A stretch of DNA of 64,000 nt. Source: Sporosarcina koreensis. Lineage in GTDB: Bacteria > Bacillota > Bacilli > Bacillales_A > Planococcaceae. This document shows positions 41,756 to 52,492 of the stretch, piece after piece (within the stretch, counting starts at the first letter, position 1; the number at the start of each line of letters is the position of its first letter). The notes below the pieces were generated by a model that was not told the origin of the DNA, searched no databases, and worked only from the letters and a program-made list of their open reading frames with translations. A program made the translations under genes and the position numbers. Location: the NCBI RefSeq assembly GCF_000826145.2, contig NZ_LN651337.1, positions 1,119,774-1,183,773 on the forward strand, in the 5' to 3' direction.

Positions 41756-42904
41756 TCAATTTTCTATTTGGTTTGCAAGAAATCCATCCGCAATCAGCTG
41801 AATTATTTCTTTCTCCGCCTCTTTTTCCGGAAGCAGCGTCTTATCCGGCTGCCGGATACGCCGCAGGAATTTCAGGTAGTTTCGGCAGGCATCCAGCTGC
41901 GCCTCCTGACTTCCTGAATACCGGGCGGTGAATTGGCGCAAGTATCGGAGAGGAATGCTCGCCGGCGGCAGCCGCCAGTTCTTCATGGAGACAGTGAGAT
42001 CGAGCTGCCAGACGCAGTCATGCACCGCAAATGACGAGTTCCCGGTCACCGGCACACCGATATGCCAGGGCATGGCAGACGGAGCGGTCTTCATCCGATA
42101 GCAGTTCCGGAGAAACGGATCCTGCACGCCTTTCCGGCTGATGAACAGAGAGCGCTGTAAAAATGCTTTGCGGTGTTTGCGGTACAAATATGAATAACGG
42201 GCTGCCGTCTCAGCAGACGGCGGCTTAGGACGCGCGAACGGAAACGTCTGCAGATGGACCGGCAGCTTACGATGGCCGCAAAGGTAGCGGTTGCCTTCGA
42301 TATGCAGGAAATGGGTGAAGTAATGGAAAGCGCTTGTATTCGGGGAGAGCGTGAGCAGTGAGGCACCGGGGGATAAGCTCGTAGTGATGAATTGCTGATG
42401 AAACGAGGAAAAGCTGTACAGATCCACTCCTTCGGCACGCCCTTCGGAAGTTTCAGGCGTCCGGAGCAGCCAGATCGGCGTCATTCCGACCGACCGGTAT
42501 CCTGCACTTCTGCTGTCTTTCAGGTCCGGCGGAATCCGGCTGCACTGGAACTCAATCGGTATGGTGTCATTTCCATGGATGATGAGAAGATCCGGTCGCT
42601 GGGCAAGTTCAGTCAGAAGCGGTTCCAGCACCGGCTGTTTGCCGAGTCTCCGGAACAGTCCATACAGCAGCTGTTTGCCGGACAGGTGGGCTGCCGACTC
42701 CCCTTCCGAGAAGCGGGATTGACAGTCGGAGCCGGGACGATGTGCGAAATGGGGAATCCGGACCGTCCCTGCCTTCAGGAGGACCGGCTCCTTGCACTGG
42801 GGACATTGAAATCGGCCGCTTGTCTTCCAGGCGGTCAACATGTCGCGGGACAACGATGTATCGAGAACTACTGGTGTGCCATCTTCTGTGGTGGCTGTCA
42901 GTAT
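41756..42904 (-). CDS. coiA: competence protein CoiA (non-standard start)
   Basis: A ~382-residue competence nuclease-like protein. An N-terminal zinc-ribbon-like part (FQCPQCKEPVLLKAGTVRIPHFAH) is followed by the PD-(D/E)XK-like core (RPDLLIIHGNDTIPIEFQCSRI, IPPDLKDSRSAGYRSVGMTPIW). It promotes recombination during transformation. GAAAGGAGTGAT (about 42913-42924) is followed by ATA (42904, 8 nt) and CTG (42901, 11 nt), but no ATG/GTG/TTG in the usual window; a GTG at 42913 overlaps the ribosome-binding site. The open frame upstream crosses the mecA terminator and cannot be used. Confidence 0.85.
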   Translation of the reverse strand: MLTATTEDGTPVVLDTSLSRDMLTAWKTSGRFQCPQCKEPVLLKAGTVRIPHFAHRPGSDCQSRFSEGESAAHLSGKQLLYGLFRRLGKQPVLEPLLTELAQRPDLLIIHGNDTIPIEFQCSRIPPDLKDSRSAGYRSVGMTPIWLLRTPETSEGRAEGVDLYSFSSFHQQFITTSLSPGASLLTLSPNTSAFHYFTHFLHIEGNRYLCGHRKLPVHLQTFPFARPKPPSAETAARYSYLYRKHRKAFLQRSLFISRKGVQDPFLRNCYRMKTAPSAMPWHIGVPVTGNSSFAVHDCVWQLDLTVSMKNWRLPPASIPLRYLRQFTARYSGSQEAQLDACRNYLKFLRRIRQPDKTLLPEKEAEKEIIQLIADGFLANQIEN

Positions 42905-42969
42905 GTGAATCACTCCTTTCACTGAATAGTGTACGAATTCCGGGACTGAAAAGCAAATTTCTGCCCAAT

Positions 42970-42998
42970 CAAAAAAGCCACCCGGCAAGGTGGCTCCA
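42970..42998 (-). terminator. Terminator after mecA
   Basis: Stem GCCACC / GGTGGC with CTTGCC-type loop, followed by six T on the minus strand. Confidence 0.85.
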
Positions 42999-43001
42999 CT
43001 G

Positions 43002-43664
43002 TTAGAAATAAGAATTAATCGTACCGAACACATCGCTGCCGATCACTTCGGTTCCATATTCCTGCAGACGATGGATCGTCATATTGGTCGGAGCGCCATA
43101 TTCCAGAATAACGCTTTCCGTATCGATCTGCTCGGACAGTTCTTTATCGGTACCCGCATAATCGAGATGCAGATAGTAGCTGTTTTCAAACGCATACAGG
43201 GATGTCGCTTCTTCAAGCCCTTCCAATTGTGAGGCCAGCGGGATCAGATCATCGAATTCCCTGAAGACGAACGTTTCCCGCGCAGGTATTGAACGTTTCT
43301 CGGCCATCTGTCCGCCTGCCTGATCGTCAGCCTCCATCGCAGCTTCCAATTCCGGCTGGAACAGCTTACGCGGATCGTCGATGCCATATGGATACTCGGT
43401 GGATTCCCCATCCTCCGGCAGCTGGGCACGAGTCACCAGCACTTCAATACCGCCGCTCATCGCATGTACCTGGATCCATAAAGGCCCCTCAATCTCAAAT
43501 TCGATATCGGACTCTGAATCGATTTCCTCCATCATATCCCAGAACAATTCTTCACTCTTGTCGCGGTTATACCACACTTCCTCACGAGTGAAGCCCCGCT
43601 CTTCGATGTCCACATACGACAAATAGAACTTGACCGTATTTTCGTTAATGCGCTCGATTTCCAT
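43002..43664 (-). CDS. mecA: ClpCP adaptor protein MecA
   Basis: A 220-residue adaptor. The N-domain (MEIERINENTVKFYLSYVDI) binds ComK/ComS-type substrates, an acidic/Q-rich linker follows, and the C-domain (FREFDDLIPLASQLE to VIGSDVFGTINSYF) binds ClpC. It targets substrates to ClpCP and so controls competence. AAAGGAGAGG precedes the ATG at 43664. It lies between spx and coiA, the order seen in Bacillus. Confidence 0.95.
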   Translation of the reverse strand: MEIERINENTVKFYLSYVDIEERGFTREEVWYNRDKSEELFWDMMEEIDSESDIEFEIEGPLWIQVHAMSGGIEVLVTRAQLPEDGESTEYPYGIDDPRKLFQPELEAAMEADDQAGGQMAEKRSIPARETFVFREFDDLIPLASQLEGLEEATSLYAFENSYYLHLDYAGTDKELSEQIDTESVILEYGAPTNMTIHRLQEYGTEVIGSDVFGTINSYF

Positions 43665-43864
43665 GATTTCCTCTCCTTTCCCCCCGAAGCAGGCAAACAA
43701 TCCTGCTTCCTATTCTAGTTCCCGCGATGCTTCTTATACTATATGTTCAATCCATCCGTAACGAAAGGGTTTTGCCTTATAGGCGATAGATATTTTTTGA
43801 AACAGGCCGGTTCTGACACGGTTGGAGGTACAGGCCCATCCCGGTTCCAGGAACCCGGAGAATC

Positions 43865-43914
43865 GAAAAAGCTGATAGGCAGCCGGCATTCACCATGTCA
43901 TCCCCTATCAGCTT
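43865..43914 (-). terminator. Terminator after spx
   Basis: Nine-bp stem GCTGATAGG / CCTATCAGC with a long loop and T run on the minus strand. Confidence 0.8.
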
Positions 43915-43930
43915 GATTATATGAGTTTGA

Positions 43931-44329
43931 TTAGTTAACCATCCGGCGTGCTTCGAGCAACTGATAGGCTCTCACTTTCCGAGGCAGGAAGCGGCGTATT
44001 TCATCTTCATTATACCCTACTTGAAGACGCTTTTCATCTAAGATGATCGGTCTTCTCAACAATCCGGGATGCTCCTGGATCAGTTCATACAAACGCTGCA
44101 GCGGAAGGCTTTCCACATCCACGTTAAGCTTCTGGAAAATCTTCGAACGCGTCGAGATGATTTCATCCGTTCCATCTTCGGTCATCCGCAGAATCTGCTT
44201 GATTTCATCGATGTTGAGCGGTTCGGAGAAAATATTGCGCTCTTCGTATGGAATCTCATGTTCCTCCAGCCATGCTTTCGCTTTCCGGCATGATGTACAG
44301 CTTGGTGATGTGAACAATGTAACGCCCAT
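43931..44329 (-). CDS. spx: redox-responsive regulator Spx
   Basis: A 132-residue ArsC-like regulator that binds the RNA-polymerase alpha C-terminal domain under thiol stress. The redox switch is C10-T-S-C13 ([14 protein letters not shown]), and the [21 protein letters not shown] segment holds the conserved Arg. The window also encodes its adaptor SpxH. The ATG at 44329 has AAGGGAGTG upstream. The upstream region is AT-rich with several -10-like sequences, as expected for a multi-promoter gene. Confidence 0.96.
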   Translation of the reverse strand: MGVTLFTSPSCTSCRKAKAWLEEHEIPYEERNIFSEPLNIDEIKQILRMTEDGTDEIISTRSKIFQKLNVDVESLPLQRLYELIQEHPGLLRRPIILDEKRLQVGYNEDEIRRFLPRKVRAYQLLEARRMVN

Positions 44330-44379
44330 TTGCTGACACTCCCTTTCAATCGGCTCCGTATAGTGGTGGATCTCTGATT

Positions 44380-44722
44380 TACATTAGAATTATTTTAAAT
44401 TATTGTAGACAATACCTATTATACACACATTTGTTCTTAATGAATACACTTTTTAAAAAGTTTTTCCAGTAATTCCGCTGACTGTAACAATTCCGCAATA
44501 TAATTACTCTTCGTCTGCACTACATCTGTAGGAATATACCCACTCGGCAGCGCACATAAACCTGTTTGCATATGAACTGTGATTATCATTTAGAAGATAT
44601 GATTGAAAATCACCGTTCAGCATATAGTACGTTTCAACGTCTAAAAGGTTTCGGAAGAGATGGTTTTCTTCTTGCTTAGTTTTATTATTCCCATCGTGCA
44701 GCTTTTGAAACGGCAAACCGTC
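44380..44722. other. AT-rich intergenic stretch without a supported gene
   Basis: The ~340 bp between the spx promoter region and the trpS leader are clearly poorer in G+C than the surroundings. A minus-strand frame ends at 44504, but it has no ribosome-binding site and starts inside the T-box leader. A 7-bp inverted repeat AGTAATT/AATTACT lies near 44471-44511. It looks like a decayed insertion or a long leader; nothing firm can be assigned. Confidence 0.4.
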
Positions 44723-44751
44723 TTGCTTTTTGCCGGGAATCATATTATAAT
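44723..44751 (+). promoter_or_regulatory. promoter of the trpS T-box leader
   Basis: TTGCTT (44723-44728), 17-nt spacer, perfect TATAAT (44746-44751). Confidence 0.6.
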
Positions 44752-44757
44752 GACTCC

Positions 44758-46197
<1,440 letters not shown>

Positions 46198-46271
46198 CGG
46201 CTCCGTCCCTTTCTTGCTTGATGGTGTTCTAACATATGACCCGCCGCCGCGGATTACAACAGGGTCTGTCC

Positions 46272-46312
46272 AAAAAAAAGAGCTGTCCCCTTTAGCCGGG
46301 ACAGCTCTTTTT
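46272..46312 (-). terminator. Terminator after fabF
   Basis: Eleven-bp stem AGAGCTGTCCC / GGGACAGCTCT followed by T8 on the minus strand. Confidence 0.92.
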
Positions 46313-46321
46313 GTGCTGCTA

Positions 46322-47560
46322 TCAGATTTTCTTGAAGATGAGTGACGCATTGTGGCCGCCGAACCCGAGCGAGTTGCTCATCGCGTAGCCGACATCCGCT
46401 TTTCGTGCGCCTTCTGTAATGTAATCGAGATCGCATTCCGGATCTTCGTGTTCGTAATTCGTTGTCGGCGGCAGTACGCCTTCTTTCAACGCCTTGACCG
46501 TGAAGATCGCCTCGAGACCGCCCGCTGCGCCAAGCAGGTGGCCGGTCATGGATTTGGTCGAGCTCATGGCCAGTTCATATGCATGCTGGCCGAACACGGT
46601 CTTTGCCGCCATTGTTTCAAAAGCGTCATTGTAAGCAGTACTGGTGCCGTGTGCGTTGATGTAGCCGATATCGTCCGGTGAAATCCCGGCTTCTTCAATC
46701 GCCTGCTGCATCGCTCGGACGGCCCCTTCGCCTTCCGGTGCCGGGGCGGTAATATGGTGGGCATCCCCTGTCGATCCGTATCCGACGATCTCCGCGTAAA
46801 TTTCCGCTCCGCGTGCTTTCGCATGCTCGTACTCTTCCAGAATGAGAATACCGGCACCTTCACCAATGACGAAGCCATCGCGTTCCTTATCGAACGGCCG
46901 TGAAGCTGTGGCTGGATCCGGGTTGAGTGAAAGCGCCGTGTTCGCACAGAAACCGGCGACGGACATGGTTGTGATCGGAGCCTCGGCTCCCCCTGTGATC
47001 ATGACATCCGCCGAGCCGCGGCGAATCACCTCGAAAGCATCGCCGATCGAGTTCGTACCTGAGGCACAGGCCGTCACTGTGCACGAATTGATGCCTTTCG
47101 CGCCAAAATAAATGGAGACCTGTCCAGACGCCATGTCGGGAATCATCATTGGGACGAAGAACGGGCTGACACGGCGGTAGCCTTTTTCCTGGAACGTCAG
47201 GAACTGCTTTTCATGGGTTTCCATGCCGCCGATACCGGAACCGATCCAGACACCTGTCCGCAGCGCTGTGTCTTCATCGAGCTTTTCGAGTCCTGCGTCT
47301 TTCATCGCCATGATGGAAGCGGCCATCGCATAATGCGTGAACCGGTCCATCTTGCGTGCGTCTTTCCGTGAAATATATTCCTCGATGTCGAAATCTTTCA
47401 CTTCTGCCGCCACTTTCACCGGGAACTGTTCTTGATCGAGACGGGTGAGCGGTCCGATACCGGATTTGCCTTCCAGTACGGATTTCCAGGATTCCTCCGC
47501 TGTGTTGCCTACCGGGGAAACGGCCCCGACTCCGGTAATGACTACGCGTCGTTTTTCCAT
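46322..47560 (-). CDS. fabF: beta-ketoacyl-ACP synthase II (FabF)
   Basis: A 412-residue condensing enzyme of fatty-acid elongation. Active-site Cys in [18 protein letters not shown], His residues in [15 protein letters not shown] and [15 protein letters not shown], and the closing [16 protein letters not shown] are intact. GAAGGAG precedes the ATG at 47560; the open frame to 47623 has no site. It follows fabH by 72 bp in a FapR-controlled operon. Confidence 0.97.
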   Translation of the reverse strand: MEKRRVVITGVGAVSPVGNTAEESWKSVLEGKSGIGPLTRLDQEQFPVKVAAEVKDFDIEEYISRKDARKMDRFTHYAMAASIMAMKDAGLEKLDEDTALRTGVWIGSGIGGMETHEKQFLTFQEKGYRRVSPFFVPMMIPDMASGQVSIYFGAKGINSCTVTACASGTNSIGDAFEVIRRGSADVMITGGAEAPITTMSVAGFCANTALSLNPDPATASRPFDKERDGFVIGEGAGILILEEYEHAKARGAEIYAEIVGYGSTGDAHHITAPAPEGEGAVRAMQQAIEEAGISPDDIGYINAHGTSTAYNDAFETMAAKTVFGQHAYELAMSSTKSMTGHLLGAAGGLEAIFTVKALKEGVLPPTTNYEHEDPECDLDYITEGARKADVGYAMSNSLGFGGHNASLIFKKI

Positions 47561-47632
47561 TGGTTGAACTCTCCTTCGTTTCGTGTCTGGCCGAAAGATT
47601 ATCGGCCGGTTCGAATTAGTCAAGATGGCAGA

Positions 47633-48565
47633 TCATTTTCCCCAGCGCATGCAGATGCCGCCCCATGTCAGTCCGCCGCCAAAGCCGACGAGGACGACGA
47701 CATCGTCTTCTTTGATGCGCCCTTCCTCCAGATCGTCAAACAGTGAGATCGGGATGGAGGCGGCTGACGTGTTGCCGTATTTGTGGACGGTTTTCGACAT
47801 CTTCTCCGGCGGCAGCCCGAGCCGTTCACGGGAGGCTTCCATGATACGGATGTTCGCCTGGTGCGGGATCAGGAAGTCGATATCCTCTTTGCCGAGCCCC
47901 GCCTTTTCGATGACATTGACGGCAGTCTGGCCCATCTGCCGGACAGCGAACTTGAATACTTCACGTCCGTTCATGCGCAGATAGCGGTCCTGATATAAGT
48001 GTTCGCCGCCTGTTCCGTCCGCACCGAGTTCGAAGGACAGGATGCCGCGGTCCCCGGACGTCTTTCCGACAATCCCGGCGCCTGCACCGTCACCGAACAG
48101 AACAGCGGTATTGCGGTCTTTGTAATCGGTGATTTTCGAAAGTTTCTCCACGCCTACGACGAGTACATAGTCACACGTACCCGCTTCGACGAAATGCTTG
48201 GCAGTGACGACACCGTACATGAACCCTGCACATGCTGCCGAGATATCCATCGCACTTGCGTTGGATGCACCAAGTTTCGCCTGAAGCATCGTCGACACGG
48301 ATGGGAACGGCTGGTCCGGTGTCACGGTTGCGACCAGGATCATGCCGATCTGGTCTGCCGTGATGCCTGCCTTCTCCATCGCTTGTTTTGCAGCTGCATA
48401 GGCCATGTCTGAGGTATCTGTAAAGTTGTCGGCGATCCGGCGTTCCTCGATGCCGGTGCGCGTACGGATCCATTCGTCGGATGTATCCATTCTCTTTTCA
48501 AGCTCTCCGTTTGTCAGCACATGTTCAGGGACATACTTGCCAATACTGAGAAGTCCAACACCCAT
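47633..48565 (-). CDS. fabH: beta-ketoacyl-ACP synthase III (FabH)
   Basis: A 310-residue initiation enzyme of fatty-acid synthesis, joining acyl-CoA primer with malonyl-ACP. Catalytic Cys in [13 protein letters not shown], His in [13 protein letters not shown] and Asn in [11 protein letters not shown] are present. Start ATG at 48565. It is the first gene of the fabH-fabF operon and diverges from yjzD; a FapR box overlies its promoter. Confidence 0.97.
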   Translation of the reverse strand: MGVGLLSIGKYVPEHVLTNGELEKRMDTSDEWIRTRTGIEERRIADNFTDTSDMAYAAAKQAMEKAGITADQIGMILVATVTPDQPFPSVSTMLQAKLGASNASAMDISAACAGFMYGVVTAKHFVEAGTCDYVLVVGVEKLSKITDYKDRNTAVLFGDGAGAGIVGKTSGDRGILSFELGADGTGGEHLYQDRYLRMNGREVFKFAVRQMGQTAVNVIEKAGLGKEDIDFLIPHQANIRIMEASRERLGLPPEKMSKTVHKYGNTSAASIPISLFDDLEEGRIKEDDVVVLVGFGGGLTWGGICMRWGK

Positions 48566-48594
48566 AGCTCATACCCCGTTCCTTATTATCTATT

Positions 48595-48640
48595 ATTAGT
48601 ACCTGGTGTTAATTATAAATGGATTTCACCGGAATTTCAA
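48595..48640 (-). promoter_or_regulatory. fabHF promoter with FapR operator
   Basis: On the minus strand TTGAAA (48640-48635), 17 nt, TATAAT (48617-48612). The sequence ATTAGTACCTGGTGTTAAT (plus strand, 48595-48613) closely follows the FapR 17-bp box TTAGTACCT-RRT-NCTAA and covers the end of the -10 and the start site. Malonyl-CoA would relieve repression. Confidence 0.88.
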
Positions 48641-48753
48641 CTTCAGTGACACGATTCCGTCAAACTCTTTTGCAGTTTACGGGGAAAGTGTAGGCGGGAC
48701 CCGGCAGCTGTGCTATGATGGAAGTTGAAAACACAGGCTAGAGGTGATGCAGA

Positions 48754-48939
48754 GTGAGATTCATCATGACATTTGTCTGGTCATTCCTTTTGGTGTCCAT
48801 GCTCAATTACGTGGCAGGCGCCATTGCGAACGTACCGACTTTCGAATTCACAACCGGCATCATTGTCTCCCTTGTTCTGTCCGTTATGGTGTTCATCATT
48901 ACAGCGCTCATTCCGGACGAGCCAGTGGCAGATCTTTGA
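48754..48939 (+). CDS. yjzD: YjzD family membrane protein (DUF2929)
   Basis: A 61-residue protein with two membrane helices (FIMTFVWSFLLVSMLNYVAG and GIIVSLVLSVMVFIITALIP). GAGGTGAT is eight bases before the GTG at 48754. The same small gene lies divergent from fabH in Bacillus. Function unknown. Confidence 0.8.
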   Translation: MRFIMTFVWSFLLVSMLNYVAGAIANVPTFEFTTGIIVSLVLSVMVFIITALIPDEPVADL

Positions 48940-48945
48940 TGTGAG

Positions 48946-48986
48946 GCGGCAGCGGAAAGGCGATTTGCCTTTCTGCTGTTTTTTTG
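48946..48986 (+). terminator. Terminator after yjzD
   Basis: Stem GCAGCGGAAAGGC / GCCTTTCTGCTG with a 5-nt loop and T7. Confidence 0.85.
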
Positions 48987-49097
48987 TGCCTGGAAACAGG
49001 TCTGTGCGGGGCCGGGTCGCTCGGTTTATAAGGGGTTTGGCCGGGGCGGCAGTGACCATTTCAGGAGAATTATGAGCGGAATCCCGTAGTTGTGATC

Positions 49098-49256
49098 AAT
49101 TCTGCTTGCAGGAGATTTCCCTTGCCGCGCCGGCACTACAAAATAGGGGAGCGCAGCGGAGCAGACAAGCCAGTCTTTTGACTTGCTGGCAGTGCATGAT
49201 TCGCGGCTCACCCGTATGTCAGGCGCAGTGGCGATGCCACGGGAGCAGGTAACATG
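49098..49256. repeat. long repeat element, copy 1
   Basis: It shares with copy 2 the core GGAGCGCAGCGGAGC-N-GACAAGCCAG followed by TTGACTTG, plus a left part CAG-AGAT-CC-TTGCC and the right flank TGTGAAGTTATG. Short inverted arms (GCACT/AGTGC, GCCAG/CTGGC) suggest a foldable RNA or DNA. Confidence 0.7.
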
Positions 49257-49388
49257 TGAAGTTATGGAGCGGAATCCCGGGTTTATGTTCACTTTCCAAG
49301 TTTTATGAGCGGTATCCCGTTTATATGATCACTTTTCCTGGTTGATGGATCGCTTTCCCACTTTTATGATCACTTTTCCGGTTTTCCG

Positions 49389-49562
49389 CAGCACAGCTGC
49401 CAGCAGAAGATCCCAGTTTGCCCACCGACACCACAGAAAACGCGGAGCGCAGCGGAGCTGACAAGCCAGCCCTTGACTTGTCCCTTTTTTGCGCGGCATT
49501 GTGGTGTGCGATGCGCTCTGTTTTTTTCTCCGCGCGCGTTTGGTGGTCGTCGGTCTCTTCAA
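49389..49562. repeat. long repeat element, copy 2
   Basis: Homologous to copy 1. Perfect 8-bp arms ACACCACA / TGTGGTGT enclose the shared core (GGAGCGCAGCGGAGCTGACA at 49443 onward). The right flank TTGTGAAGTTATG matches that of copy 1. Confidence 0.7.
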
Positions 49563-49740
49563 TTGTGAAGTTATGAGCGCTGCGTGCAAGTTTATGAGCA
49601 CATTTTGGTTTTTATGATCACTTTCGCTGGTTTATGAGCGAAAACCCAGATTTATGATCACTTTTCCAGATTTATGAGCGGTATTCCTTGGTTTATGATC
49701 ACTTTTCCGGTTTTATGATCACTCCCCCGCTCATCCAGTT

Positions 49741-49770
49741 AAAAAACCGCCTGGTCCGGGCGGTTTTTCT
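49741..49770 (-). terminator. Terminator after clpB
   Basis: Stem AAACCGCC / GGCGGTTT with T run on the minus strand. Confidence 0.88.
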
Positions 49771-49773
49771 ACA

Positions 49774-51927
49774 TTATGCAGCTGCGGGTTCCTTGTCGAT
49801 GACGAGGGAGCCGCCTTCCATGCGGAGGTGCAGCGTTTCGCCTTCCTGCAGTTCGCCTTTGATGACTTCTTTGGCGACGGCCGTCTCGACGTAGCGCTGG
49901 ATGAACCGCTTGAGGGGCCGGGCGCCGAAGTCGGCATCGGTCCCCTGGTCGACGATCCAGTCGATGACGTCTTCGCCGTACGTCAGGCGGATTTCCTGTT
50001 CAGCGAGGCGCGCCACGAGGTCATGCAGCATTTTGCGGGCGATCAGGCCGAATGCATCACCGGTCAGTGAATGGAAGATGATGATATCGTCCATCCGGTT
50101 CAGCAGTTCCGGCTTGAAGTGACCGCGCAGCTCGGCCATGACGAGATCCTCCGCTGCGTGCTCTTCGGAGTCGAACTGGCCGCTCACCAAGTATTGCGAA
50201 CCGATGTTGGACGTCATGATGACGACCGTGTTCGTGAAGCTCACGAGCCGGCCCTGGCTGTCGGTGATCCGTCCGTCGTCCAGTATCTGCAGCAGGATGT
50301 TCGAGACGTCAGGATGCGCTTTTTCGATTTCATCCAGCAGGACGACCGAGTATGGGTTGCGGCGCACCGCTTCCGTCAGCTGGCCGCCCTCTTCATAGCC
50401 GATATATCCCGGAGGCGCCCCGACCAAGCGGGAGACACTGTGCTTCTCCATGTATTCGGACATATCGATGCGGATGAAGTGATCCTCCGAGTCGAACAGT
50501 GTGCCGGCAAGTGTTTTTGCAAGTTCCGTCTTGCCGACACCGGTCGGTCCGAGGAACAGGAACGACCCGATCGGCTTGTTCGGATCCTTGATGCCGGAAC
50601 GGGCCCGCCATACGGCTTCCGTGACGAGCTGGACGGCATTGTCCTGGCCGATGACCCGCTCTTTCAGCGTATCGCCGAGCCGCAGCAGTTTGTCCCGCTC
50701 GCCTTCCATCAGTTTGGTCACAGGGATGCCGGTCCAGCGGGCGACGATCATCGCGATTTCATCTTCGGTCACTTCTTCGCGGATCAGGCTGTTCTCCTGG
50801 CCGCCCTTGAAGGACTCTTCCAGCTCACGGAGCTGATGCTCGAGCGCCGGAATCTTGCCGTGCCGGAGTTCCGCCGCTTTGTTGAGATCGAATTTGTTCT
50901 CCGCGTCCTCGAGTTCCCGGCGGTACCGGTCCAGCTGTTCACGGACGTCCTGGACCTCCTGCAATTTCTTCTTCTCTTCATTCCACTGCTCCCGCATGCC
51001 TGATGAGGATTCCTTCAGCTCTTCCAGCTCTTCCCGCAGGGCGGCAAGCCGGGTCTGGCTCACGGCATCCTTCTCTTTCGTCAGTGCCTGCTCTTCGATC
51101 TCCAGCTGAAGGATGCGCCGCGTCACTTGGTCGAGCTCCTGCGGCATCGAGTCGATTTCCGTACGGATCATCGCGCTCGCTTCGTCCATCAGATCGATCG
51201 CCTTGTCCGGCATATAGCGTTCCGTCAGATACCGGTCGGACAGCGCTGCCGATGCGACGAGCGCCCGGTCGTGGATCCGCACACCGTGATGGAGTTCGAA
51301 CCGTTCCTTCAAGCCGCGCAGGATTGAAATCGTGTCCTCGACGGACGGCTCCCGCACCATTACCTGCTGGAAACGCCGTTCGAGTGCCGGGTCCTTTTCG
51401 ATGTACATCCGGTATTCATCGAGTGTCGTAGCGCCGATGCAGTACAGCTCTCCGCGGGCGAGCATCGGTTTCAGCATGTTGCCTGCATCCATTGCGCCTT
51501 CCGTCTTGCCGGCACCGACGATCGTATGGATTTCATCGATGAACAAGATGATTTCGCCATTGCTGTCCTTCACCTGCTTCAGTACCGCTTTCAGCCGTTC
51601 CTCGAATTCCCCGCGGAACTTGGCACCGGCGATGAGCGAACTCATATCGAGCTCATGGATCTGCCGGTCTTTCAGCCCTTCCGGCACATCACCTTTCACG
51701 ATACGCTGGGCGAGACCTTCGACGATGGCCGTCTTCCCGACGCCCGGTTCGCCGATCAGCACAGGATTGTTCTTCGTCTTCCTCGATAGGATCCGGATGA
51801 CATTGCGGATCTCCTCATCCCGTCCGATGACAGGGTCCATCTTGCCGTTCTTCACATCTTCGACCAGGTTCCGTCCATATTGCTCCAATGGGGAACGCTG
51901 ATCTTCCTGTACGCCGTCCATTCTCAT
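49774..51927 (-). CDS. clpB: ClpB-type disaggregase lacking the N-terminal domain
   Basis: A 717-residue AAA+ chaperone. It starts directly at the linker of NBD1 ([24 protein letters not shown]). Walker A1 GEPGVGKT is at 59-66 and Walker B LFIDEIHT at 128-135. A ClpB-type coiled-coil M-domain covers ~255-380. NBD2 has Walker A2 GPTGVGKT at 460-467 and ARWTGIPV at 396-403. The ~150-residue Clp_N domain is absent. Start ATG at 51927 follows GAGGTGAT at nine bases; a promoter and CtsR box lie 50-100 bp upstream, so the short form is native. No ClpP-binding LGF/IGF loop was noticed. Confidence 0.93.
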   Translation of the reverse strand: MRMDGVQEDQRSPLEQYGRNLVEDVKNGKMDPVIGRDEEIRNVIRILSRKTKNNPVLIGEPGVGKTAIVEGLAQRIVKGDVPEGLKDRQIHELDMSSLIAGAKFRGEFEERLKAVLKQVKDSNGEIILFIDEIHTIVGAGKTEGAMDAGNMLKPMLARGELYCIGATTLDEYRMYIEKDPALERRFQQVMVREPSVEDTISILRGLKERFELHHGVRIHDRALVASAALSDRYLTERYMPDKAIDLMDEASAMIRTEIDSMPQELDQVTRRILQLEIEEQALTKEKDAVSQTRLAALREELEELKESSSGMREQWNEEKKKLQEVQDVREQLDRYRRELEDAENKFDLNKAAELRHGKIPALEHQLRELEESFKGGQENSLIREEVTEDEIAMIVARWTGIPVTKLMEGERDKLLRLGDTLKERVIGQDNAVQLVTEAVWRARSGIKDPNKPIGSFLFLGPTGVGKTELAKTLAGTLFDSEDHFIRIDMSEYMEKHSVSRLVGAPPGYIGYEEGGQLTEAVRRNPYSVVLLDEIEKAHPDVSNILLQILDDGRITDSQGRLVSFTNTVVIMTSNIGSQYLVSGQFDSEEHAAEDLVMAELRGHFKPELLNRMDDIIIFHSLTGDAFGLIARKMLHDLVARLAEQEIRLTYGEDVIDWIVDQGTDADFGARPLKRFIQRYVETAVAKEVIKGELQEGETLHLRMEGGSLVIDKEPAAA

Positions 51928-51968
51928 GAACCATCACCTCATTCTATGGTAGTATACTTTCATTCTTT

Positions 51969-52027
51969 GTTTGACTTTGACTATCTTTGACTAATACTAG
52001 TATACAACTGCCGGGACGTGCTGTAAA
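51969..52027 (-). promoter_or_regulatory. clpB promoter with CtsR operator
   Basis: TTTACA (52027-52022), 17 nt, TATACT (52004-51999), then the CtsR box AGTCAAAGATAGTCAAA (51992-51976), an exact RGTCAAANANRGTCAAA match, with a third GTCAAA half-site right after it (51975-51970). Repression in the absence of heat shock is expected. Confidence 0.9.
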
Positions 52028-52085
52028 GGGAGAAGCACTTCCCTGTCCTAGTACTCTATCCATAGCCGCATCCCGTTAAACACAA

Positions 52086-52125
52086 CAAAAAAGGACGGCA
52101 AATGCATGTATGCATTCACCGCCCC
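52086..52125 (-). terminator. Terminator after yitW
   Basis: Stem GGCGGTGAATGCAT / ATGCATTTGCCGTCC (with G-U pairs) and T6 on the minus strand. Confidence 0.8.
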
Positions 52126-52132
52126 TTCCCTA

Positions 52133-52441
52133 TTATCGTACGCCGAGCGCCATTTTGGCATAGCGTGACATGTTATCACGCGACCATGGCGGATTCCAGA
52201 CGATATCGACTTCCACGTCTTTCACTTCCGGCAGCTCCATCAGTTCCTGTTTGACGTTCGCCACGATCTGCGGACCCATCGGACAGCCGATCGACGTCAG
52301 TGTCATGGTGATCTTCGCCACGCCGCCTTCGAGCAGTTCGGCATCGTAGACGAGACCCAAGTTGACGATATCGACACCGAGTTCAGGGTCGATTACGTTC
52401 TCCAGAGCGCCCATCATGCTTTCTTTCATTTCGTCAGCCAT
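52133..52441 (-). CDS. yitW: MIP18/DUF59 family iron-sulfur assembly factor YitW
   Basis: A 102-residue DUF59 protein (SufT/PaaD type). Conserved DPELGVDIVNLGLVYDAE, the reactive Cys in LTSIGCPMGPQI, and VDIVWNPPWSRDNMS are intact. It aids maturation of Fe-S proteins, by family knowledge. GAGAGGGG precedes the ATG at 52441. It follows yitV by 51 bp. Confidence 0.9.
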   Translation of the reverse strand: MADEMKESMMGALENVIDPELGVDIVNLGLVYDAELLEGGVAKITMTLTSIGCPMGPQIVANVKQELMELPEVKDVEVDIVWNPPWSRDNMSRYAKMALGVR

Positions 52442-52492
52442 CGGGATTCCCCTCTCTTCCGGTTTTTCTGTCTCCATCATAGCAAAACCGCT

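Larger units (their letters stand above)
49068..49735. repeat. 20-21-nt degenerate array interrupted by two copies of a ~170-nt element
   Basis: Units of the form TTATGAGCGGAATCCCG and TTATGATCACTTTTCCGG alternate with 20-21-nt spacing (for instance at 49571, 49592, 49612, 49632, 49652, 49672, 49693 and 49713). The array occupies 49068-49097, 49257-49386 and 49563-49735. Between the blocks lie two related longer elements (listed separately). Stops occur in most frames and no ribosome-binding site is seen, so it is non-coding. Confidence 0.85.

Noticed and set aside
42905..43033. N-terminal extension of CoiA to the ATG at 43033
   Set aside because: It would have to include the mecA terminator and has no ribosome-binding site.
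49329..49601. 90-aa minus-strand frame in the repeat region
   Set aside because: Built from the 21-nt repeats and one long element; no ribosome-binding site, and neighbouring units carry stops.
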